Assembly: GCA_964413185.1 (NCBI GenBank)
Contig: CAYPSX010000101.1
Coordinates: 1-13,678, forward strand
Direction: 5' to 3'
Source: Salinivirga sp964413185
GTDB taxonomy: Bacteria; Bacteroidota; Bacteroidia; Bacteroidales; Salinivirgaceae
Length of the DNA: 13,678 nt
Each line of letters opens with the position of its first letter. The stretch's first letter is position 1. The notes beneath the pieces were generated by a model. The model did no database searches and was not told the origin of the DNA. It saw only the letters and a list, made by a program, of their open reading frames with translations. This document shows, piece after piece, positions 1 through 6,900 of the stretch. The position numbers and the translations under genes are program-made.

Positions 1-3
1 AAC

Positions 4-80
4 ATTTAACGGGCGGCTTAGCGGGCTGATAAGTTTGTGTTTCAAAGTGCGCAACTTTCCATAAACGCCCACCGTTAAAC
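4..80 (-). repeat. attC-like site (integron cassette recombination site), candidate
   Basis: The segment begins ATTTAAC (4-10, fits the attC inverse core RYYYAAC) and ends GTTAAAC (74-80, fits the core GTTRRRY). The termini form a perfect 8-bp stem, TTTAACGG (5-12) with CCGTTAAA (72-79). The stem continues inward as GGGC against GCC plus C with single unpaired bases, which resembles the extrahelical bases of a folded attC. A wobble-rich inner hairpin (31-57) would be the variable terminal structure. The 77-base length falls within the range known for attC sites. Both orientations satisfy the core consensus. The minus orientation is preferred because a minus-strand open frame stops at 89, only 8 bases before the site, which is the usual cassette arrangement. 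No integrase is visible. It could instead be an ordinary dispersed palindromic repeat. Confidence 0.4.
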
Positions 81-761
81 ACCATTTTTTATTCAAAATT
101 TCTACTCTCAAGCCCAACCGCCAATCGTCTATGAAAATATGGCCGATAAAAACGAAGCGCAAATAGGGTTTCAGCGGTAATTTGGTGTGGATGGAAATGA
201 TGCTGTTTTAATTGATAATTCATTAATTCTACTTCGGCAAAGTTTGCAAATATTACGAACAAAGCTGACCTCATTTGTCTGCGCCGCCACAAACTCACCG
301 TTCGCAGTGGCAGCAGCCTGTATGTACAATGTCCTGAAACATCAACATATTCATTATCATTGTAGTTATTATGTACCCCATGTACATCAACTTTAATATT
401 GCGTTCTCTTGCAGAACCGGTTCTTAGGCTGTAAAAAACTTCTTCATATTTATCCTTTTAATCTGTTGCAGGTAGTGAAGAGTAAGTTTTTTAAAAGACA
501 GTCCACACTATTCAAAAGGCAAACGAATGGGGTCGCAATTGCGGAGTTGCTCGTTACGTCTGCTAAAGGTTTGATTTGCCAGTGGTCCGCCCAATTAGCC
601 AGAACTAATGTTGTATTGTTAAATTGAGTGTTTTATCCTTGGAAAACTCAATTAAAAGTGTTAAATTCCAAAAACACCATTGGGTCTGCATTTTCAGTAA
701 AATGCTGATATTTGAATAGGGAATTTAATGGCCGTGCGGAACTGATAACGCAGTATTTGTG
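81..761. other. Non-coding or decayed stretch, no gene supported
   Basis: I see no recognisable gene here. A minus-strand frame is open from 457 down to a stop at 89-91 (122 codons), but its first ATG is at 298, giving 69 residues, and the product matches no family I know. Short plus-strand frames at 187-396 and 409-627 also look random. Parts (about 280-320 and 520-610) are visibly richer in G+C than the coding DNA downstream, suggesting a different origin or a dispersed intergenic repeat. The right half contains nested inverted repeats: GGCAAACGA (518-526) against TCGTT (551-555) and TTTGCC (575-580), the palindrome CGCAATTGCG (534-543), and AATTGAG (622-628) against CTCAATT (647-653). No clear terminator or tRNA is present. 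Confidence 0.5.
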
Positions 762-786
762 GTTGTCAAAAATATAATTTGACAAC
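762..786. promoter_or_regulatory. Perfect 9-bp inverted repeat, operator or hairpin candidate
   Basis: GTTGTCAAA (762-770) and TTTGACAAC (778-786) are exact reverse complements separated by AATATAA. The 25-base dyad ends 20 bases before the ATG of the first operon gene. There is no T-run after it, so it does not look like an intrinsic terminator. Its size, symmetry and position fit a dimeric repressor or activator site, or a 5'-leader hairpin controlling the surface-protein operon. No exact Bacteroidota -7 element (TAnnTTTG) is found, although TATAATTTG (773-781) inside the dyad comes close. Confidence 0.45.
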
Positions 787-806
787 TATTGCTATAAATA
801 AGTTTT

Positions 807-2873
807 ATGTACTATAGGTTTATATATTTGATTATAGTGCTTAGTATTGGTTTTTTTACCAATGCTCAGTGCCAGAACTATAATAAATATTTAAAATACG
901 GCACAAGGGCGGTGAATATCCATGATAATTATACCGCCATTAAAATGTTTGAAAAATACCTGGCTGAAAATCCTAATAATAAGAAAGTTAAGCTGCGCCT
1001 TGCTGAGTGCTATTTGAACACGAGGCAATATAAGAAAGCTGAAAGCCTATATAGCGAACTGATAGCTCAAAAAAAAACAAAGCCAATTGTCCTTTTTAAC
1101 TATGCTAAAGCCTTGAAAGCTCAGGGTAAATATGACCAAGCAATTTCTACATTTTCTGATTGTGAAAAGAATACAGGAGATAGGTCTTTAGCTGTTGATT
1201 GTCGTGTAGAAATTGAAGGGTGTAATAATGCAATGGCCGCCTTACAGGATTCACAGAATGTTGAGATATTCAACCTGGAGAAGGTAAATGGCAATCATCA
1301 AGAGAGCTCACCTGTTTTTGTAAACGATACCTTAATGTTGTATACTGCAATTAAAGCCGATACTGTTGTAACCATATCGGTTTACGATTCCACAAATATT
1401 CCGAAAAGTCAACTTTACATGGCATCACTGGTTGATAGTAGCTGGGTCCCGGCAGAGTCAGCTCAAATACAACTAAATAATACACATTTTAATATTGCAA
1501 ATGGTGGGTTCGATCCATATAAGGAGCGTTTTTACTATACAAAATGCAAAAAAAACCGGGAAAATAAAACCATTTGCGCTCTTTGCGTAACGACGTATAG
1601 TAATGGTAAGTTTGGCGACACGCATGTGCTCGAAAGTCATATTAACAGCAGCAGATATACAAATACGCAACCTGCGGTGGCCGCAACATACAATCCTGAT
1701 ATAGAAATCATCTATTTTGCATCCGATCGGCCCGATGGATTTGGAGGTATGGATATTTGGTACATTACTTACAATATGGTAAAGCGCCAATTCTCAAAAC
1801 CCAAAAATGCAGGTTCAAAAATTAATTCCCGTTACAACGAAATAACCCCTTTCTATAATAATAAGACCAAGACTATTTATTTTAGCTCGGATCGCCCCAC
1901 AGGTTACGGCGGTTATGATATCTATAAAGCCAATGGTAGTGTTCGTAAGTGGTATTCAACAATAAATGTGGGTTCTCCTTTTAATACGAATGCCGATGAT
2001 ATGTATTATTTAATTAATGATAACCAGGTAGATGGTTTTTTAGTTTCGAATCGCACAGGAAGCAAAAAACTCACAAGCGATTTTTGTTGCTACGATATTT
2101 ATGGATTAAAAATAAGAAAACATGATATAGTAACAATAAAAGGGCGGTATACAGCAACCATTGACCCAACTATAAAAAAGCTGTTAAAAAAAGGCTTAGA
2201 ACTTACAAATCCCGAAGATGAAATAGGCAAAAGAAATCTGGAAGTGGCTATGTACAAGTATTTTGCAAAAACACCCGATTCTATGTTTATAGAAAAAGAC
2301 ACTCTTGACAAGAATGGAAGTTACGAACTTATGGCCGAACGTAATAGCGAATACAAATTGTTTTTTTATGACGAAAACGAAATAGAAGGTTCTCGTGAAG
2401 TTAGCACAAAGGAAACAGGCAACGATTTCGATGAAATTGTTCTGGAACCCCGGGAAATTAATGTAATGCCCAAACAGGCTTTAATTATAAATAATATTAA
2501 TTATGAGTTTGGAAGTAGTGAATTATCAGCACAGGCAAAGCAAGCCATAGATTCATCTATCGTATTGCTATTAAAAGCAAACGACAAAATAAAAGTCGAA
2601 ATAAGCTCGCATACCGATAGTGTTGGCGACAAGGCCTTTAATTTGAAACTTTCGGATAAAAGAGCAAGAAATGTGGTTGAATATCTGATTTCGCGTGGAA
2701 TTGACAAATCGAGGTTGATACCTATGGGTTATGGCGAAACGCATCCGTTAGTCCCGAACACGAATGCAGATGGGAGTGATAATGTTGAAGGACGGCGTAA
2801 AAACCGTCGTACAGAATTTAAAATAATTGGTAAGGTTGAAAAACGAAAGAGCAAAGGAATATCCGTTTTTTAA
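807..2873 (+). CDS. PorE/SprD-like protein: TPR, beta-propeller, OmpA-C domain (T9SS-associated)
   Basis: The 688-residue product has a signal peptide (hydrophobic 5-17, probable cleavage TNA|QCQ near residue 20) and is predicted periplasmic. Visible domains in order are TPR repeats (about 30-120); a WD40/PD40-like beta-propeller (about 160-432) with blades marked by YFASDRPDGFGGMDIW and YFSSDRPTGYGGYDIY and a last blade ending CCYDIY; a regulatory linker domain (about 440-548); and a C-terminal OmpA-C peptidoglycan-binding domain (about 557-676). In the OmpA-C domain, Asp604 (HTDSVGD) and Arg619 (LSDKRA) occupy the positions that bind diaminopimelate. This order is that of Porphyromonas gingivalis PorE, and OmpA-like SprD sits beside sprB and sprF in Flavobacterium johnsoniae. 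The likely role is anchoring T9SS parts to the cell wall. Cys22 follows NAQ, not a good lipobox, so a lipoprotein is not evident. The gene has no Shine-Dalgarno sequence. It overlaps the next gene by one base (TAATG). It may be an accessory paralogue rather than the core porE of the organism. Confidence 0.9.
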   Translation: MYYRFIYLIIVLSIGFFTNAQCQNYNKYLKYGTRAVNIHDNYTAIKMFEKYLAENPNNKKVKLRLAECYLNTRQYKKAESLYSELIAQKKTKPIVLFNYAKALKAQGKYDQAISTFSDCEKNTGDRSLAVDCRVEIEGCNNAMAALQDSQNVEIFNLEKVNGNHQESSPVFVNDTLMLYTAIKADTVVTISVYDSTNIPKSQLYMASLVDSSWVPAESAQIQLNNTHFNIANGGFDPYKERFYYTKCKKNRENKTICALCVTTYSNGKFGDTHVLESHINSSRYTNTQPAVAATYNPDIEIIYFASDRPDGFGGMDIWYITYNMVKRQFSKPKNAGSKINSRYNEITPFYNNKTKTIYFSSDRPTGYGGYDIYKANGSVRKWYSTINVGSPFNTNADDMYYLINDNQVDGFLVSNRTGSKKLTSDFCCYDIYGLKIRKHDIVTIKGRYTATIDPTIKKLLKKGLELTNPEDEIGKRNLEVAMYKYFAKTPDSMFIEKDTLDKNGSYELMAERNSEYKLFFYDENEIEGSREVSTKETGNDFDEIVLEPREINVMPKQALIINNINYEFGSSELSAQAKQAIDSSIVLLLKANDKIKVEISSHTDSVGDKAFNLKLSDKRARNVVEYLISRGIDKSRLIPMGYGETHPLVPNTNADGSDNVEGRRKNRRTEFKIIGKVEKRKSKGISVF

Positions 2874-3907
2874 TGAAGGAGTTTATGGTAAGAGTTGTTT
2901 TTTATATTATTCTTATGGTTTCCGTTGGTTTTCTTTTACAAACTCCGGTTGTTGGGCAAAGCTGTGATTTTTTTAGTAGCAATATTATAAAATCGTTAAT
3001 AAATCCTGCGCTTACAGGCAACAACGATTTCGACTGGAATCTGCAAAATATTTATAGCACTAAACGAAATATTGTAGATCAAAATCGCAATTCGATTTTT
3101 GCGGGAGGAGATTATAAACGATTCTTTTTTCCGGATTATATTGTAATTGGCGCTCATATTTCACAAACATCTTATACAGGCCTTCCTTTGAGTAATCTGG
3201 AGTTTATGAGCAAAGTTAGCTACAAAAAAGTATTAAGCAATCAACGTTTTTTCATAGGTTTTCAGGCAGGTTTGGTAAGTATGCAATTCGATGCCAATGA
3301 GCTTGTTTTTCCAGACCAATATAATCTGTTAACCGGAGGCTACGACAATTCAATTGGAACCAATGACCTCCTTGCTTTTGAGAACAAAACATATTTCGAT
3401 ATGGCATTAGGTGTAGCTTATGAAAGAAAAATAAGTGATTTTCAAAGTCAAATTGGACTATCGCTTTTTCATTTAAACAAACCCAATTATTCAATTACCA
3501 ACACAACGCAAAAGAAGCCCATTGATGTTATTGCTCATATTAGCACTAGCCATTTTCTAGGCAATGAGTTGACGCTAAATCCAGAGTATTACATATTTTC
3601 AAATGAATACTTCATTGAGAATAAGATCGGTTTAAAAACTTCTATTTCAACAAAGAGGTTTTCAATTCCGGTAAAAACCGTATGGTTTGCACCTTACATG
3701 AGTATTCGAAACAATGAATATCCAGACATCTTTTTAACCCAATTGGGTTTTCAGTTCTATAAATTTACGACAATAATAAATTATAACTTTTCATTGGGTG
3801 TTACTAATAACATAATTAAAAACTACAGAGTATTGGAATTAGGTATAATATTTAATGGTTTTAATGCATTTCCGAAAACATATACCATTCCATGCGAAAT
3901 ATATTAA
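2873..3907 (+). CDS. PorP/SprF-family type IX secretion outer-membrane protein
   Basis: The 344-residue protein is exported (hydrophobic 6-22, likely cleavage VVG|QS at 28/29) and has the amphipathic beta-strand pattern of an outer-membrane barrel. Family landmarks are visible: NPALTG near the mature N-terminus (44-49), YFDMALGVAYE (174-184), LSLFHLNKPN (196-205), YNFSLG (304-309), and the C-terminal ELGIIF followed by PCEIY, which resembles the PCPRF-like end of PorP/SprF proteins. Length is typical for the family. F. johnsoniae SprF is needed to bring the adhesin SprB to the surface, and here the gene lies directly before an SprB-like gene, so it is probably the dedicated partner of that protein (inference). 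The start overlaps the upstream stop as TAATG. A second ATG at 2885, three bases after AAGGAG (2876-2881), would shorten the n-region by four residues and is a real alternative. Confidence 0.9.
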   Translation: MKEFMVRVVFYIILMVSVGFLLQTPVVGQSCDFFSSNIIKSLINPALTGNNDFDWNLQNIYSTKRNIVDQNRNSIFAGGDYKRFFFPDYIVIGAHISQTSYTGLPLSNLEFMSKVSYKKVLSNQRFFIGFQAGLVSMQFDANELVFPDQYNLLTGGYDNSIGTNDLLAFENKTYFDMALGVAYERKISDFQSQIGLSLFHLNKPNYSITNTTQKKPIDVIAHISTSHFLGNELTLNPEYYIFSNEYFIENKIGLKTSISTKRFSIPVKTVWFAPYMSIRNNEYPDIFLTQLGFQFYKFTTIINYNFSLGVTNNIIKNYRVLELGIIFNGFNAFPKTYTIPCEIY

Positions 3908-3917
3908 AGTGTTGCTT

Positions 3918-6900
3918 ATGAGGTTATTGAGACACATATTTAGTCTCTGCAAGAAAACTCCATTTTTTTCGTTACGCTTGCTTCAAAATTGGTCATTTAC
4001 CCAAGTAAAATTCCAATTTATCAGCTTCGCAAGCCTCAAAAATGAAGCTTTCTTTATCAGAGACAGAGTTTTCTTGCAACCACTATTTATATTGCTCGTT
4101 ACTGTTTTAAGTAGTAGTAATATATATGCTCAGCCGGTTGCAAGTTTCACTTGTAGCGATTCTACGGCATGCGAGACTCTTTTTACAAACTTCATCAACA
4201 CATCAACAGGATCTAATCTTACTTACCAATGGGATTTTGGAAATGGAAATTTTTCAACCGGACAAAACCCAACTGCTTATTATTCATCTCCTGGTTTCTA
4301 TACTGTAAAACTTATTGTGATAAATGATCAAGAGGAATCAGATACGATTATAAAAACCAATTATATTGAAATATACAACAGTCCGGAAGTTAGTTTTAAT
4401 ACAAATGATCAAACCACCGGGTGTGCCCCACTGGAAGTAGCGTTTAATTCAACTATAATTTTGGGCGACACGCTTATCGATCATATTATCTGGGATTTTG
4501 GCGACAATAGTTTTGCTTATGAAGAAAACCCAACTCATACATATTTGAACTCCGGACAATTTAGCGTAGGCATATCGGTGCGCGACTTCAATGGCTGCGA
4601 AGCAAATAATAACATTCAAAACTATATAACCGTAAATCCGCCTTTAGAACCAGATTTTTCAGCTGATGTTCAGTACACATGTGAAGACAATTTAACGGTT
4701 ACATTCACCAATAACCTGTTTGATCAAACAGGACTGGAGTTTTATTGGGATTTTGGAGACAACTCAACCTCATCTAATCCAAATCCAACGCATACTTATA
4801 ATGGTTTTGGTGCGTATGATGTAAAGCTTAAAGTAACCGATGCGTATAATTGCACCGATTCGATCATAAAAGAGCGCTTTATCATTTTACAAGAAGTTCA
4901 GAATGATATAATAATTAATAGCGACATTGTTTGTAGAAACGACACGTTGGACATCACCAACAATTCGACTGGTATTAATCAATATAATTGGCAATTTAGC
5001 GATGGTACTACATCGACGGATATGTGGCCCGGGAAATCATTTCATGAGTCGGGGCATTATGAAATAAAACTAATCACGTCGTTTAATGGCACTTGTGCCG
5101 ATACACTCATCAAAACTATTATGGTTGATCCGGTAAGGGCGAAATTCTCTGTTGAGAACAATTATATTTGTCAGCTTCCTGATACAATTTTTTATAAGGA
5201 TCAGTCAGTTTATGCCGCCAGTTGGTTGTGGAAATTTGGTAATGGAAATACATCCACAAATCAATATCCGAATAATATTTTTGAAGAAACAAACACCATT
5301 GCAGAGCATTATTATGAATACTACACTGATACTTTGATTGTAGAAAGTGAAAACTCATGCAGAGATACGTTAGTGAAAGATAGTAGTATATATGTGCACA
5401 TACCCCGGGTACATTTCACTCCCAATGATTCATCGCAATATAATGATCAAACCAGTGGTTGTATCCCGTTGCAAGTGAACTTCCAAAATTTTAGCACTAC
5501 AACAAATCCTAATGATGCTATTGTGGACTACATCTGGGATTTTGGCGACAATACTACGTATTCGGGAATAAACAGCACACATACTTACACTTCTGCAGGA
5601 GAATTTAATGCACAATTAATTGCTATAACCCAGTCGGGGTGTGAGAATTCCATGACAACAATTATCAGGACAGGCACACCGTTAACTGCCGATTTTTCTT
5701 TTCAAAGTTCTGATACAATTTGTGGTTCAGAATCAATTGCGTTTTTTGATGAATCGACACCCGAAAATTTAGCCACCAGCTGGCTATGGCACTTTAGTGA
5801 CCAGGCTAGTTCCGATAGAGAAAATCCCGAACACATCTACCTCGATACCGGTTTTGTTAGTGCAACCTTAATCGTTTCTTACAATGGCTGCATAGGCAGT
5901 GAATCAATTATAGAAAAAACGGATATAGCTTATGTAAATGGTCCGGCAGGCAGTTTTGGTTTTGAATTTGAGTGCGAGAACCCATTTGATTATACATTTT
6001 TCCATAATTTAGATGATGCCGATTTTTTTACATGGGATTTTAGCGATGGAATTGTCGATTCGTCCCAACAATCCCCGATTAATCACACATATGATACCAC
6101 AAAAACCTATTTCCCTCGGTTATATGCGAAAAATTATAACAGTAATTGCGAGCTGTTAATAACGAAAATCATTAATGTGCGCAATGTAAAGTCTGGCTTT
6201 CAACCGTCCTCTTTTACTCCTTGCTTGGATGATTCCGTTTCTGTTTCAGCAGCGGAATCCACTGATGCCGGCACTTTTGTCTGGAACAATATGAGCGGAA
6301 AATATCTTTGGACTATTGATGACTCAACTAATATATTCATGAAGGAACCTTTTTTTAAAACTAAATTTTCGACAAGAGGAGAGCATAATGTTCGTTTGAA
6401 AATTAGAGCAAGCAATGGATGTGTTGACATATCTGATACGATCATAAATGTATTCAAGCCAATTGCCAATTTTTCTCTTGTTGATTCAATGGGTTGTTTG
6501 CCCTTTGTAGCCCATTTTACAAATAACTCGCAGTCCGATACTGTAATTTCTGATTGGTATTGGGATTTTAACGATGGATATACAAGTACAGAATATGAGC
6601 CCTCTCATGAATTTACAACAAATGGCTTGTTTGATATTCAATTGATAGCAAAAGATATCTTTGATTGTGCAGATACGATAATAAAAACAAATTCTCTAAT
6701 TGCATCACGCCCAATTCCATTAATTGGTGTAAATACAAATATAGCTTGTCGTTTTGACTCGATTTCTTTTTTAAACCAATCGGAAGGCTTCGGTTTAAGT
6801 GCAACATGGGATTTTGGTGATAATAATACTTCAACCTTATTTGAACCTAAACATGCATATTCTGATACCGGCATTTTTGAAGTTTCTGTTCATCTGGTCG

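Noticed and set aside
187..627. Plus-strand short open frames (187-396 and 409-627)
   Set aside because: Their products are low-complexity, without a family signature, without a plausible ribosome site, and they overlap inverted repeats.
622..653. AT-rich hairpin AATTGAG...CTCAATT as a terminator
   Set aside because: No T-run follows it on either strand, and no gene is known to end before it.
807..880. Lipoprotein signal in the PorE/SprD-like protein (Cys22)
   Set aside because: The residues before Cys are N-A-Q, which do not fit a lipobox. A standard cleavage TNA|Q is more likely.
3855..3917. Upstream start codon for the PKD gene, 21 codons longer
   Set aside because: It lies out of frame inside the conserved C-terminus of the PorP/SprF-like gene. 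The ATG at 3918 comes ten bases after that gene's stop, and the signal peptide rebuilt by removing the insertion starts exactly there.
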